Shown: positions 17,493 through 26,708, numbered from the stretch's first letter. The stretch is 64,000 nt of DNA from Pseudomonas brassicacearum (GCF_009601685.2 NZ_CP045701.2:4650001-4714000), one strand, 5' to 3'. A program made the numbers and translations. The notes: generated by a model not told the origin, from the sequence alone.

Positions 17493-17555
17493 GTGTACTG
17501 GGACAGTTGCCAGATTACTCGACAGTACAGTGGAGTGACAGCTCTAACTGTACTC
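17493..17555. promoter_or_regulatory. Repeated ACTGTACT half-sites upstream of the MocR gene
   Basis: AGTACAGT (17525-17532) and ACTGTACT (17548-17555) form an inverted pair with a 15-base spacer, and AGTGTACTG at 17493-17501 is a third related copy. They lie 65-127 bases upstream of the MocR start codon. Multiple short repeats are usual for MocR operators; the assignment is inference. Confidence 0.45.
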
Positions 17556-17578
17556 GTCATGCATCGATTGCAGGGCCA

Positions 17579-17614
17579 AAAAAACCCGGCGCCTTTTACA
17601 GGGGCCGGGTTTTC
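17579..17614 (-). terminator. Terminator after the OmpA-lipoprotein operon
   Basis: In minus orientation the stem AAAACCCGGC / GCCGGGTTTT is followed by TTTGG, 15 bases after the stop codon at 17629. Confidence 0.8.
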
Positions 17615-17628
17615 CAGTGACGCAGCCC

Positions 17629-18438
17629 TCAGCGGGCGGCGCCGAGCTGGCCTTTTTCGTCGGAGAACACAATTTCAACGCGACGGTTCTGTGCCCGGCC
17701 ACGCTCGGAGGCGTTGACGTCTACCGGGTATTGATCACCGTAGCCTTCGACCTGGATACGTTTTTCGTCTATCCCCAGGTCCACCAGCACATCCGCCACC
17801 GCTTGCGCGCGGTCGCGAGACAGCTTGAGGTTTTCCTGCTTGCCGCCGGTGCTATCGGTGTACCCCTCGATACGGACCACGCGCTTGGGGTTGAGCTGCA
17901 GGAACTGCACGATCTTGAGCACGACCCGGTTGGCCGAACTCTTCAGTTCCGCTTCGCCGGTGTCGAACAGCACGTCACCCAAGGTCATCACCAAACCGCG
18001 ATCGGTTTGTGTGGTCGCCATCGCCATGATCTGTTCTTCAAGCCATTTGCCCTGCTGCTGCACGCTCAGCAATTTGGATTCACGCAGGGCCAGTTGCAGT
18101 CGCTGGCGTTCCAGTTCGAGTTTCGCCGCGCGTTCTTCGTTGAGCACCTGGTTGCTGTGCTCCCGGGCGATCGCACTGTAGCGCTGGCTCAGGTAGGCGT
18201 AATGCTGCACATCTTCGCCGCTGCCCCAATAGCTGGACAAACGATCGGCACGGGCCAGGGATTCGCCAGCGCGGATCACGTCCCGGGGCGCGGCACGCAA
18301 GACGTTGGCGTCTTCCTTGACCTTCTGGAAGTCGGTGCTGGCCTGCTCCAGCGCCGCTTCACTGCGCTGGCCGGCGCAGCCATACAAGCTGGCCAGGCCG
18401 GCGAGGACCAGGCCGCCCAATACGTGGGAGTGCTTCAT
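17629..18438 (-). CDS. OmpA-family lipoprotein with DUF4398 region
   Basis: A 269-residue protein. The lipoprotein signal peptide ends at the lipobox LYGC (C21). A coiled-coil helical region (about 30-140, DUF4398-like) is followed by an OmpA/MotB peptidoglycan-binding domain (about 150-260) with LFDTGEAELK, RIEGYTDSTG and NRRVEIVF. It would be anchored in the outer membrane and bind peptidoglycan non-covalently. It overlaps the upstream DUF4398 lipoprotein gene by 4 bases (ATGA), so the two are translationally coupled and probably act together. Confidence 0.88.
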   Translation of the reverse strand: MKHSHVLGGLVLAGLASLYGCAGQRSEAALEQASTDFQKVKEDANVLRAAPRDVIRAGESLARADRLSSYWGSGEDVQHYAYLSQRYSAIAREHSNQVLNEERAAKLELERQRLQLALRESKLLSVQQQGKWLEEQIMAMATTQTDRGLVMTLGDVLFDTGEAELKSSANRVVLKIVQFLQLNPKRVVRIEGYTDSTGGKQENLKLSRDRAQAVADVLVDLGIDEKRIQVEGYGDQYPVDVNASERGRAQNRRVEIVFSDEKGQLGAAR

Positions 18439-18794
18439 TGGGCATCCTCCCGCAACTGTTTGCGCAAGCGCTTGATGCGGGTGTCGAGCACGTTCAGTTG
18501 CTCCTGGCTCTTGAGGGTCAGCACCTTCGCTTCGGCCAGGCGGGCGTCCAGTTCGGCCTGTTCGGCCCGCATGCGCGCCTTCTTGTAGGATTCGTCGGCC
18601 ATGTTGGATTTGGCGCGGGCGAATTTTTCTTCAGCCAGTTTCAATTCGGGCACTTCGTCGGCAGTGGCGCCAACGGCCCGGGCTTGCTCCAGTGCCTGTT
18701 CGGTCAGGCGGATCTGTTCATTCGGCGCTGGATCGGCTGCGCAACCCGCCAGAGCCAGAACGGCCAGGGCAGCGAAAAGAGGTCGAATAGTCAC
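18435..18794 (-). CDS. DUF4398 lipoprotein
   Basis: A 119-residue protein with lipobox LAGC (C18). The rest is a long helical, charge-rich coiled coil (EQALEQARAVGATADEVPEL, LAEEKFARAKSNMADESYKK) typical of DUF4398. It is probably a periplasmic lipoprotein that partners the OmpA-type protein encoded immediately downstream with an ATGA overlap. The binding-protein gene at 18804-19628, transcribed in the same direction, ends 10 bases upstream and may belong to the same operon. Confidence 0.85.
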   Translation of the reverse strand: MTIRPLFAALAVLALAGCAADPAPNEQIRLTEQALEQARAVGATADEVPELKLAEEKFARAKSNMADESYKKARMRAEQAELDARLAEAKVLTLKSQEQLNVLDTRIKRLRKQLREDAQ

Positions 18795-18803
18795 TAATGT
18801 TCC

Positions 18804-19628
18804 CTACTGTTTTGGGGCGCTGACAGATGGCTGCAACTGTGTATTCCAACGCTCGAGATTGCGTTGCAACACAGCCTCCACCAGGCCGGACGCGGCCAAT
18901 TCTGTCATCTTTTGCGCCAGCTGTCCGCGTAACCATGGGTCATTGCAGGCGGAGTTATGGGAAATCGCGAGAAACAGCCCGGGTTTGTCCACCGGTTGCG
19001 GTGCGGCTTGCAGGTCGTTGGCCATCCCCAGTGTCTGCGCCATTGCCAGGCCCGAGTAGCGCCCCGCCAGGACATATTCCACCTCGCCCAGCAGCAGTTT
19101 CTGAAAGGCCTGGGTCAGGTTGGGCGTGCGCACCAGGGACAATTGCTGCTCGGCAAAGACGCCGAATCCCTGGGTCATTCGGGCCTTTTCCGACAAGGCC
19201 CCGGGATGACCGTGAAGGTCTGTGGGCTGGTTGATGACCAGCGTCGAGTCCTTGCGGGTCCAGACCAGGTGATCGTTTTCGAGCAAGGGCGGATGAACGT
19301 AATCCATCACTTCAAGCCCGCTGGTCGTCAACGGAGCGTCGGTGAGCAGGTCCATGCGACCACTGCGCACTTCGTCCAACGCCTGAGCGCGCTTGCCGGC
19401 ATACAGCAGTTCGATCTTGATCCCCAGTTCTTGCGCGACGTGCGCCAGCAGGTCGGCACCGGCGCCAATCAAGTGCTTGGGGTCCTGAGGGTCCTGCCAG
19501 AGATAGGGCGGCGCATCCGGGCTGCCGGTGGCGATCAGTCGTTCACATTTGCCGGCGGCGACAGACAGGCCTGGCACGAGCGCCAACGTCCACAGCAACG
19601 ACCAGCCAGCCAAACGGCTCAGATCCAT
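18804..19628 (-). CDS. Periplasmic solute-binding protein (SBP family 3-like)
   Basis: A 274-residue protein. A signal peptide (residues 1-25, LLWTLALVPGLSVAAG) is followed by a two-lobed binding domain: ATGSPDAPPYLWQDP starts the first lobe, GAGADLLAHVAQELGI follows, and GRMDLLTDAPLT is the usual hinge-adjacent block. It resembles orphan amino-acid-type binding proteins with no ABC partner; such proteins often act as sensors. GAGGAG lies upstream of ATG 19628. It is the first gene of a likely operon with the two lipoproteins. Confidence 0.8.
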   Translation of the reverse strand: MDLSRLAGWSLLWTLALVPGLSVAAGKCERLIATGSPDAPPYLWQDPQDPKHLIGAGADLLAHVAQELGIKIELLYAGKRAQALDEVRSGRMDLLTDAPLTTSGLEVMDYVHPPLLENDHLVWTRKDSTLVINQPTDLHGHPGALSEKARMTQGFGVFAEQQLSLVRTPNLTQAFQKLLLGEVEYVLAGRYSGLAMAQTLGMANDLQAAPQPVDKPGLFLAISHNSACNDPWLRGQLAQKMTELAASGLVEAVLQRNLERWNTQLQPSVSAPKQ

Positions 19629-19654
19629 GGCAATACGCTCCTCTGATGCGCAAA

Positions 19655-19681
19655 TAAAAAGCCCGGCCAAAGGGCCGGGCT
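19655..19681 (-). terminator. Terminator after etfBA
   Basis: In minus orientation the stem AGCCCGGCC / GGCCGGGCT is followed by TTTTTATTTG, beginning about 23 bases after the etfA stop codon. Confidence 0.85.
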
Positions 19682-19703
19682 CTTTATAAGTGAAGACGCG
19701 GGA

Positions 19704-20633
19704 TTAGACCAGCTTCTCCAGCTCAGGGATGGCTTCGAACAAGTCCGCGACAAGGCCGTAGTCGGCCACCTGGAAGATCGGCGCTTCTTCATCCTTGTTG
19801 ATCGCAACGATCACCTTGGAGTCTTTCATGCCGGCCAGGTGCTGGATCGCGCCGGAGATACCGACGGCGATGTACAGCTGTGGCGCAACGATCTTGCCGG
19901 TCTGGCCGACCTGCATGTCGTTGGGTACGAAACCAGCGTCGACCGCGGCGCGGGAGGCGCCGACGGCGGCACCCAGCTTGTCGGCAAGGGCGTACAGGTG
20001 CTTGAAGTTGTCACCGTTCTGCATGCCACGGCCGCCGGAAACGACGATCTTGGCGGCGGTCAGTTCAGGACGATCGGACTTGGCCAGTTCTTCGTTGACG
20101 AAGCTGGAGATGCCGGCGTCGTGGGTAGCGCCTACCGCTTCAACAGCAGCCGAACCACCTTCTGCGGCAACCGGGTCGAAACCGGTGGCGCGGACGGTGA
20201 TGACCTTGACCGCAGCGCTCGATTGCACGGTGGCAATGGCGTTGCCGGCGTAGATCGGACGCTTGAAGGTATCGGCGCTTTCTACCGAGATAATTTCGGA
20301 GATCTGGTCGACGTCCAGTGCAGCGGCCACGCGCGGCAGGATGTTCTTGCCGTTGGAGGTGGCTGCAGCCAGGATGTGGCTGTAGCCCTTGCCCAGCTCG
20401 GCTACCAGTGGCGCGACGTTTTCCGGCAGTTGGTGAGCGTAGGCGGCGTTGTCAGCCGACAGCACTTTGGCCACGCCAGCGATTTTCGCAGCGGCTTCAG
20501 CCACGGCGCCAGCGCCCTGGCCAGCCACCAGCACGTGAATATCGCCACCGATTTTAGCGGCAGCAGCAACGGTGTTCAGCGTAGCCGGAGCCAGCGCCTT
20601 GTTATCGTGTTCGGCGATTACCAAGATAGTCAT
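19704..20633 (-). CDS. etfA: Electron transfer flavoprotein alpha subunit
   Basis: A 309-residue protein. The N-terminal half ([19 protein letters not shown]) is the alpha-subunit Rossmann-like domain. The C-terminal half (about 195-300) has the FAD-binding block with [47 protein letters not shown] and NKDEEAPIF. With EtfB it accepts electrons from acyl-CoA and other dehydrogenases and passes them to ETF-ubiquinone oxidoreductase. The gene starts 1 base after the etfB stop codon, so it is tightly coupled. Confidence 0.96.
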   Translation of the reverse strand: MTILVIAEHDNKALAPATLNTVAAAAKIGGDIHVLVAGQGAGAVAEAAAKIAGVAKVLSADNAAYAHQLPENVAPLVAELGKGYSHILAAATSNGKNILPRVAAALDVDQISEIISVESADTFKRPIYAGNAIATVQSSAAVKVITVRATGFDPVAAEGGSAAVEAVGATHDAGISSFVNEELAKSDRPELTAAKIVVSGGRGMQNGDNFKHLYALADKLGAAVGASRAAVDAGFVPNDMQVGQTGKIVAPQLYIAVGISGAIQHLAGMKDSKVIVAINKDEEAPIFQVADYGLVADLFEAIPELEKLV

Positions 20634-20634
20634 A

Positions 20635-21384
20635 TCAGATTACCTTCGCTTCGTTTTTCAGTTTCTCGACCAGTTCAGCCACCGACTTGACCTTGATGCC
20701 CGCGCTGCGTGCAGCCGGCGCTTCGACCTTGAGGGTCTTGTTGGTGGAGGCGGTGGAAACGCCCAAAGCGTCAGGCGTCAGCACTTCAAGCGGCTTCTTC
20801 TTGGCTTTCATGATGTTTGGCAGCGACGCATAACGCGGCTCGTTCAAACGCAGGTCGGTGGTGACGATCGCTGGCAGTTTCAGGGAAACGGTCTGCGCGC
20901 CGCCGTCGATCTCGCGGGTCACGGCAACGCTGTCGCCGGACACTTCGACCTTGGACGCGAAGGTGCCCTGACCGTAGCCGCTCAATGCCGCGAGCATCTG
21001 GCCGGTCTGGTTGTTGTCGCTGTCGATGGCCTGCTTGCCGAGGATCACCAGCGATGGCTGTTCCTTGTCGACTACGGCCTTGAGCAGCTTGGCCACGGCC
21101 AGGGAGGTCAGGTCTTCGGCGGATTCGACGAGGATGGCGCGATCGGCACCCAGTGCCAGCGCGGTGCGCAGTTGTTCCTGGGCGGTGGTCGGGCCGATGG
21201 AGACGACGACGATCTCAGTCGCCACGCCTTTTTCCTTCAGGCGCACGGCTTCTTCTACGGCGATTTCGCAGAAAGGGTTCATCGACATCTTGACGTTGGC
21301 GAGGTCGACGCCGGAGTTGTCCGCCTTGACGCGAACCTTGACGTTATAGTCGACCACTCGTTTGACAGCTACAAGAACCTTCAT
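20635..21384 (-). CDS. etfB: Electron transfer flavoprotein beta subunit
   Basis: A 249-residue protein starting [20 protein letters not shown], with [19 protein letters not shown] and the AMP-binding ADRAILVE / [21 protein letters not shown] blocks typical of EtfB. The start at 21384 has GAGGAAT 5 bases upstream; a longer frame to 21486 lacks support. It is first in the etfBA operon and divergent from the ETF-QO gene, with a shared regulatory region that contains a PsrA-like site. Confidence 0.96.
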   Translation of the reverse strand: MKVLVAVKRVVDYNVKVRVKADNSGVDLANVKMSMNPFCEIAVEEAVRLKEKGVATEIVVVSIGPTTAQEQLRTALALGADRAILVESAEDLTSLAVAKLLKAVVDKEQPSLVILGKQAIDSDNNQTGQMLAALSGYGQGTFASKVEVSGDSVAVTREIDGGAQTVSLKLPAIVTTDLRLNEPRYASLPNIMKAKKKPLEVLTPDALGVSTASTNKTLKVEAPAARSAGIKVKSVAELVEKLKNEAKVI

Positions 21385-21931
21385 GGATTCCTCGTTACTC
21401 TCCGGTGAAAAAAAGTCGCCTAGGCGAACCTGGCGGTTGATGCTCATGGGCGCAAGGGCACCTCTAAAAACGCCGGCATGAACCACACATGACCCAGCTC
21501 ACGGGAGTGAAGACCATTCGTCAGTGATGACCGATGAGTCATTCATTATCGCGGCGTGTAAACTGCGCGTCAGAACCACGCAATGCGTCACTTTGTGCTG
21601 CCTTCGCCCTGTCTTTAGAGGTGCTCTTGAAACCAACAGTCAGCCTACGGCGAGCGCAAAACCGCCCGTATCTTGACCGGAACGCCTATTCCGGTCAATA
21701 CGGCAAAATGGTCAGTCATAAGCCGTACGTCAGTGATTTATCTGGGCTGCGGCAATTTCAAACAAACGTTTGTATTGGACCCTGAGAGTGGTGTAGATAT
21801 AATGCGCCGCTTAAGAGAGACCCGCGTCTCATCCATTGTCGCTTTCGTCGCTTTTCGCGAAGGAAACAACGGATGCAACGCCAAACCTCCAATTAGAAAA
21901 AACCGTGAGCCTTGAGTAGGAGAGAGCCCCT
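21385..21931. other. Divergent etfBA / ETF-QO promoter region
   Basis: About 550 bases with no convincing gene. It contains a 10-bp-armed inverted repeat (TTGACCGGAA / TTCCGGTCAA at 21673-21698) and a PsrA-like palindrome at 21759-21772. A TATAAT-like segment (GATATAATG) near 21797-21803 is a good -10 candidate for the rightward ETF-QO transcript, placing the palindrome over or next to its -35. Confidence 0.6.
21759..21772. promoter_or_regulatory. PsrA-like operator
   Basis: CAAAC-AAAC-GTTTG matches the PsrA consensus of the form (G/C)AAAC-N2-4-GTTT(G/C) known from pseudomonads. PsrA is a TetR-type fatty-acid-responsive repressor of beta-oxidation and etf genes in P. aeruginosa. The site lies about 160 bases before the ETF-QO start and about 375 bases before etfB. 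Confidence 0.65.
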
Positions 21932-23596
21932 GTGGAACGCGAATACATGGAATTCGACGTGGTCATCGTCGGCGCCGGCCCCGCTGGCCTGTCTGCCGCT
22001 TGCCGACTGAAACAGAAGGCCGCCGAAGCCGGTAAGGAAATCAGCGTCTGCGTGGTCGAAAAAGGCTCCGAGGTCGGTGCACACATCCTCTCCGGTGCGG
22101 TGTTCGAGCCCCGCGCCCTGAACGAATTGTTCCCGGACTGGAAAGAACTCGGCGCCCCGTTGAACACGCCTGTAGTGCGCGATGACATTTATGTCCTGAG
22201 AAACGCCGAGGCCGCGAGCAAAATCCCTGACTTCTTCGTGCCCAAGACCATGCACAACGAAGGCAACTATATTATTTCCCTGGGCAACCTGTGCCGCTGG
22301 CTGGCCCAGCAGGCCGAGAACCTGGGCGTGGAAATCTACCCGGGTTTCGCCGCCCAGGAAGCGTTGTTCGACGAGAACGGCGTGGTGCGCGGGATCATCA
22401 CCGGCGACCTGGGTGTCGACCGCGAAGGCAACCCGAAGGAAGGCCTCTATACCCCTGGCATGGAACTGCGTGGCAAATACACGCTGTTCGCCGAAGGCTG
22501 CCGTGGCCACATCGGCAAGCAACTGATCAAGCGCTTTAACCTGGACAGCGAGGCCGACGCCCAGCACTACGGCATCGGCCTGAAGGAAATCTGGGAAATC
22601 GACCCGGCCAAGCATCAACCCGGCCTGGTGGTGCACACCGCCGGCTGGCCGCTGGACATCATGGGCACCGAGAACACCGGCGGTTCCTTCCTCTATCACC
22701 TGGAAAACAACCAGGTGGTGGTCGGCCTGATCGTCGACCTGTCCTACAGCAACACGTTCCTGTCGCCGTTCGACGAGTTCCAGCGCCTCAAGCATCACCC
22801 AGTGCTCAAGCAGTACCTGGAAGGTGGCAAGCGTGTCAGCTATGGCGCCCGAGCCATCTGCAAGGGCGGCCTGAATTCGCTGCCGAAAATGGTCTTCAAG
22901 GGCGGCGCGCTGATCGGTTGCGACCTCGGCACCCTGAACTTCGCCAAGATCAAGGGCAGCCACACGGCCATGAAGTCCGGCATGCTCGCTGCCGAGGCCG
23001 TGGCCGATCGTCTGTTTGCCGAGTCCGAAGGCGGTGATGAACTGACCGCCTACGTCGACAGCTTCAAGAACAGCTGGCTGTATGAAGAGCTGTTCGCCAG
23101 CCGCAACTTCGGCCCGGCGATCCACAAATACGGCGCCATCATCGGCGGCGGTTTCAACTGGATCGACCAGAACATCTTTGGCGGCAAAATACCGCTCACC
23201 CTGCACGACACCAAGCCCGACTACGCCTGCCTCAAGCTGGCAGCCGATTGCAAGAAAATCGACTACCCGAAACCGGACGGCAAGATCAGCTTCGACAAAC
23301 TCAGCTCGGTGTTCATCTCCGGTACCAACCACGAAGAAGAACAGCCCTGCCACCTGAAGCTGACCGACCCGAGCATCCCGATCAGCAAGAACCTGCCGCT
23401 GTACGACGAACCGGCCCAGCGCTACTGCCCGGCCGGCGTGTACGAAGTGGTGACCAAGGAAGACGGTGAGAAACGCTTCCAGATCAACGCCCAGAACTGC
23501 GTGCACTGCAAGACCTGTGACATCAAGGACCCTTCGCAGAACATCACTTGGGTGTCACCGGAAGGCGCTGGCGGACCGACTTACCCGAACATGTAA
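21932..23596 (+). CDS. Electron transfer flavoprotein-ubiquinone oxidoreductase
   Basis: A 554-residue protein. The FAD-binding motif is VVIVGAGPAGLSAACRL (about 10-26), the middle membrane-associated ubiquinone region contains GSFLYHLENNQVVVGLI, and the C-terminal 4Fe-4S domain has C499, C523, C526 and C529 (CPAGVYE and CVHCKTC). It passes electrons from reduced ETF to ubiquinone. The start is a GTG at 21932 with AGGAGA 9 bases upstream. It diverges from etfBA, with which it forms one functional unit. Confidence 0.95.
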   Translation: MEREYMEFDVVIVGAGPAGLSAACRLKQKAAEAGKEISVCVVEKGSEVGAHILSGAVFEPRALNELFPDWKELGAPLNTPVVRDDIYVLRNAEAASKIPDFFVPKTMHNEGNYIISLGNLCRWLAQQAENLGVEIYPGFAAQEALFDENGVVRGIITGDLGVDREGNPKEGLYTPGMELRGKYTLFAEGCRGHIGKQLIKRFNLDSEADAQHYGIGLKEIWEIDPAKHQPGLVVHTAGWPLDIMGTENTGGSFLYHLENNQVVVGLIVDLSYSNTFLSPFDEFQRLKHHPVLKQYLEGGKRVSYGARAICKGGLNSLPKMVFKGGALIGCDLGTLNFAKIKGSHTAMKSGMLAAEAVADRLFAESEGGDELTAYVDSFKNSWLYEELFASRNFGPAIHKYGAIIGGGFNWIDQNIFGGKIPLTLHDTKPDYACLKLAADCKKIDYPKPDGKISFDKLSSVFISGTNHEEEQPCHLKLTDPSIPISKNLPLYDEPAQRYCPAGVYEVVTKEDGEKRFQINAQNCVHCKTCDIKDPSQNITWVSPEGAGGPTYPNM

Positions 23597-23613
23597 GCCG
23601 TTGCGCTGAACAT

Positions 23614-23641
23614 AAAGGCTCCCGCAATGGGGGCCTTTTTG
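23614..23641 (+). terminator. Terminator after ETF-QO
   Basis: A stem AAAGGCTCCC / GGGGGCCTTT with loop GCAAT is followed by TTTTTG, about 18 bases after the stop codon. Confidence 0.75.
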
Positions 23642-23672
23642 TTGCCTGCCATCGAAGAAACACCGCTGCCCG

Positions 23673-23702
23673 ATGTGGGAGCGAGCAAGCCCGCTCCCAC
23701 AA
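23673..23702. repeat. Single palindromic REP element
   Basis: TGTGGGAGCGAGCAAGCCCG followed by CTCCCACA is one imperfect palindrome of the common REP family, between convergent genes. Confidence 0.65.
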
Positions 23703-23716
23703 GAAATTTCAGAGAC

Positions 23717-24622
23717 TCAGGCAGCGCGCTCTTCCCCGGGGTTGCGCTCGAAGTAGCGCTTGTACTCCCGACTGAACTGCGACGAGCTCTGATACCCCAC
23801 CTGGTGGGCGACCTGGGCCACGCCCATGCCCTCGATGAGCAGCAGCCGTTGGGCCTTGAGCAAGCGCAAGCGCTTGAGGTACTGCACGGGCGACAGCAAG
23901 GTGCTGCGCTTGAAATGCTCGTGGAAGGTCGAAGCGCTCATGTTCGCGCAACTGGCCAAGGTCTCGACGTTCAGCGGCTCGGTGAAGTGCGCATGCAAAT
24001 GGCTCAGGGCCGCGGCAATCCGGGCGAACTGGCCTTGCTGCTCCACCAGCGCCCGCAGCACATCGGCCTGGGGCCCGCGCAACGCGACGAACAGCAACTC
24101 CCGCAGCCGCGCCTGGCCCATGACCTGGCATTCCAGTGGATCGTGCAGGCAGCGCAGCAAGCGTTCGACACACCCACGCATGGCGTCATCGAGCACGGCG
24201 CAGGTCATCGATTCCGGTGTCTGGGGCGCCAGGCTCCGCCCCGGCACCAGCCCCATGGCCAGCACCAGTTCCCCCAACATCGCCCGATCGATCGCAACGG
24301 AAACTCCAAGCAGCGGAGCATTGGGCATGGCGTAGGTTTCGCATTCGAACGGCACCGGCAAGGCCTGGATCAGATAGTGCCCGGCACCATATTCCATAGT
24401 GCGCGGCCCCAGGTACGCCAACTTGCTGCCCTGGGCGATGATCACCAGACTCGGCTCGTAGAGCTGCGGACCACGGGCGACGTCCTGGCTGGCGCGAAGC
24501 GCTTGCACGCCGGGCAGTCGCGTAGGGACGAAACCGTCGCGGGTCGCCAGGGGTTCTATCAGTGAAACCAGCGTGGCGTTGGCATCGAGATGACGGGTCA
24601 ACAACATGGGCGAAAACTTCAC
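23717..24622 (-). CDS. AraC-family transcriptional regulator
   Basis: A 301-residue protein. The N-terminal AraC_N domain (about 15-180) contains QDVARGPQLYEPSLVIIAQG and YGAGHYLIQALPVPFECET. The C-terminal double HTH (about 195-295) contains NVETLASCANMSASTFHEHF and GVAQVAHQVGYQSSSQFSRE. This subfamily often regulates the adjacent oxidoreductase, here the divergent zinc alcohol dehydrogenase. The frame opens with GTG at 24622; an ATG at 24607 is an alternative, and neither has a clear ribosome site. Confidence 0.88.
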   Translation of the reverse strand: MKFSPMLLTRHLDANATLVSLIEPLATRDGFVPTRLPGVQALRASQDVARGPQLYEPSLVIIAQGSKLAYLGPRTMEYGAGHYLIQALPVPFECETYAMPNAPLLGVSVAIDRAMLGELVLAMGLVPGRSLAPQTPESMTCAVLDDAMRGCVERLLRCLHDPLECQVMGQARLRELLFVALRGPQADVLRALVEQQGQFARIAAALSHLHAHFTEPLNVETLASCANMSASTFHEHFKRSTLLSPVQYLKRLRLLKAQRLLLIEGMGVAQVAHQVGYQSSSQFSREYKRYFERNPGEERAA

Positions 24623-24786
24623 GAAAAAAGGGATGAAACCATCATCGCAGCTCTGACGCCACAGAGGATCAAATCCTGGCCAAGACCGGAGGATTAGGCA
24701 TGACAGGCGGAGGAATCGCCATCGCCGCCGGCCGCCAGGACTCCCAGAATGAACCCCTCACCGTTCACAGCTTAGCGAGGTCCATC

Positions 24787-25839
24787 ATGTACACAGCCAT
24801 CGGATATGCCGCTCAATCGGCCACCACTCCCCTCGCCCCCATGAAGTTCGAGCGTCGCAGCCCGCGAGCCGACGATGTGGCGATCGACATTCTCTACTGC
24901 GGCGTCTGCCATTCCGACATCCACCAGGCCCGCAATGAATGGGGCATCGCCGTTTACCCGCTGATGCCCGGCCATGAAATCATCGGCAAAGTCACCGCCG
25001 TCGGTGCGAATGTCACCCGCTATAAAGCAGGCGACCTGGTCGGTGTGGGCTGCATGGTCGACTCCTGCCGCGAGTGCGAAGCCTGCCGCGCTGACTTGGA
25101 ACAATACTGTTTCGAAGGCATGACCCAGACCTACGCCAGCCCGGACCGCGTGAGTGGCGGCCACACCATGGGCGGTTACTCCAACAGCATAGTAGTCAGC
25201 GAGCACTTTGTGCTGCGCATTCCGGCAGCACTCGACCCGGCCAGCGCCGCGCCACTTCTCTGCGCCGGCATCACCACCTACTCGCCCCTCAAGCACTACG
25301 GCGTGAAGGCTGGCGACAAGGTTGGCGTGCTGGGCATGGGCGGCCTGGGCCACATGGGCATCAAGTTCGCCAAGGCCATGGGCGCAGAAGTGACGTTGTT
25401 CACCCGCTCGGCGAGCAAGGCTGAAGAAGCCCGTCGCCAGGGCGCGGACCATGTGATCGTGTCCACCGACACCGAACAGATGGCCGCCGCAGCCGGACGA
25501 TTCCACTTCCTGCTGGACACCATTCCGGTGCAGCACGACCTCAATCCCTACCTCGACACGCTGCGCTTCGACGGCGTACACATCATCGTAGGCCTGGTCG
25601 AACCGGTCGAACCGCCTGTACATGCGGCAAAACTGATCATGGGTCGCCGTGTCCTGGCCGGCTCGCTGATCGGCGGTGTCGCGGAAACCCAAGAGGTGCT
25701 GGATTTCTGCGCCGAACACCACATCAGCTGCGACATTGAAATGCTCGACATCCGCCAGATCAACGAGGCCTACAGCCGCATGATCGCCGGGGATGTGAAG
25801 TACCGCTTCGTCATCGACATGGCCACGCTCAAGGCCTGA
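24787..25839 (+). CDS. NAD(P)-dependent zinc alcohol dehydrogenase (YahK/CAD type)
   Basis: A 350-residue medium-chain dehydrogenase. The catalytic zinc ligands lie in YCGVCHSD (C41) and GHE (H63, E64), with the third likely in the LLCAGITTYSPL block. The structural zinc ligands are C94, C97, C100 and C108. The nucleotide-binding motif is GVLGMGGLGHMG. The family reduces a broad range of aldehydes with NADPH. The start at 24787 has GAGG 6 bases upstream. It diverges from the AraC regulator at 23717-24622, its likely controller. Confidence 0.9.
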   Translation: MYTAIGYAAQSATTPLAPMKFERRSPRADDVAIDILYCGVCHSDIHQARNEWGIAVYPLMPGHEIIGKVTAVGANVTRYKAGDLVGVGCMVDSCRECEACRADLEQYCFEGMTQTYASPDRVSGGHTMGGYSNSIVVSEHFVLRIPAALDPASAAPLLCAGITTYSPLKHYGVKAGDKVGVLGMGGLGHMGIKFAKAMGAEVTLFTRSASKAEEARRQGADHVIVSTDTEQMAAAAGRFHFLLDTIPVQHDLNPYLDTLRFDGVHIIVGLVEPVEPPVHAAKLIMGRRVLAGSLIGGVAETQEVLDFCAEHHISCDIEMLDIRQINEAYSRMIAGDVKYRFVIDMATLKA

Positions 25840-25845
25840 CGTTCG

Positions 25846-26649
25846 TCAAACCTTGGCGCCCAGTTCCGCCGACAGCCGGGCTGTGACCCCTTTGACCAGG
25901 GGAATCAGCTCGGCCATCTTTTCCAGCGGCATGTACGGCACGGTGCTGGCGATACTGATACCGGCGACGATGCGCTTGCCGGCGTCACGGATCGGCGCCG
26001 CTACACAGCGAATCGACGGCTCGTTGTCCTCCAGGTCGAAGGCATAACCCCCCGCCACATATTCAACCATCCGTTGCTGGAACTGCTCCCAGGATTGCTC
26101 TTGATGCTGGGGCCAGAACTGATTCTTCCCACCGGCTGGCAGGCTGATTTCATACAGCCGCTTCCATTGTTCCTGAGTGTCATCGAGCATCAGCGCCTTG
26201 CCGATCCCGGTGCGCGCCAACGGCATGCGATGGCCTACGCGCGAGCGCATTTCCGGGCCGTTGCGCCCTGGGTTCTTCAACAGATACAAGACTTCGTCAC
26301 CTTCGCGAATCGCCAGGTGAACGGTGTCCCCGGTGAGCGCCGACAGCTCGTCCAGATACGGCCCCGCCAGGCTCACCAATGGCAACTCTTCCCGGGCCTG
26401 AAAGCCCAGCTCGATCAATTTCGGCCCCAGCAGGTAGCCCACTTGCGGCATCACGCGCAGATAACGTTCGTCCACCAGGCAACTGGCCAGGCGATGGGTG
26501 GTGCTGCGGGTGGTGCCGATCAGCCGGGCGATTTCCTTCAAGTCGCGGGCGCCGCTGGCGACCGCCTGGACCACACCCAGACCACGCAACAATGTCTGCG
26601 TGCCTGTGGGCGCGGCGTCCTTGGTGATTTTTGGATCGTCTTGCTGCAT
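25846..26649 (-). CDS. IclR-family transcriptional regulator of the galactonate genes
   Basis: A 267-residue protein. Residues about 15-75 form the IclR winged helix (DLKEIARLIGTTRSTTHRLA). Residues about 90-260 form the effector domain with GTGK-like ARTGIGKALM and the conserved C-terminal GISIASTVPYM block. It follows dgoT on the same strand with a 59-base gap, so it may be the last gene of the dgo operon. It is the best local candidate to bind the 15-bp palindrome at the dgoK and SDR promoters; this is inference. GAAGG lies upstream of the ATG. Confidence 0.88.
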   Translation of the reverse strand: MQQDDPKITKDAAPTGTQTLLRGLGVVQAVASGARDLKEIARLIGTTRSTTHRLASCLVDERYLRVMPQVGYLLGPKLIELGFQAREELPLVSLAGPYLDELSALTGDTVHLAIREGDEVLYLLKNPGRNGPEMRSRVGHRMPLARTGIGKALMLDDTQEQWKRLYEISLPAGGKNQFWPQHQEQSWEQFQQRMVEYVAGGYAFDLEDNEPSIRCVAAPIRDAGKRIVAGISIASTVPYMPLEKMAELIPLVKGVTARLSAELGAKV

Positions 26650-26708
26650 AGCCGGCCTTCAACAGTGAGCGGGGAACGGGCGGCATTATGGTCGCCCGCC
26701 CCGTCGGA

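Noticed and set aside
16010..17620. 536-codon frame antisense to the MocR gene
   Set aside because: Composition matches the complement of the MocR gene; no start signal or motif.
21893..23506. 537-codon frame antisense to ETF-QO
   Set aside because: ETF-QO has full FAD and 4Fe-4S motifs; the antisense frame has none.
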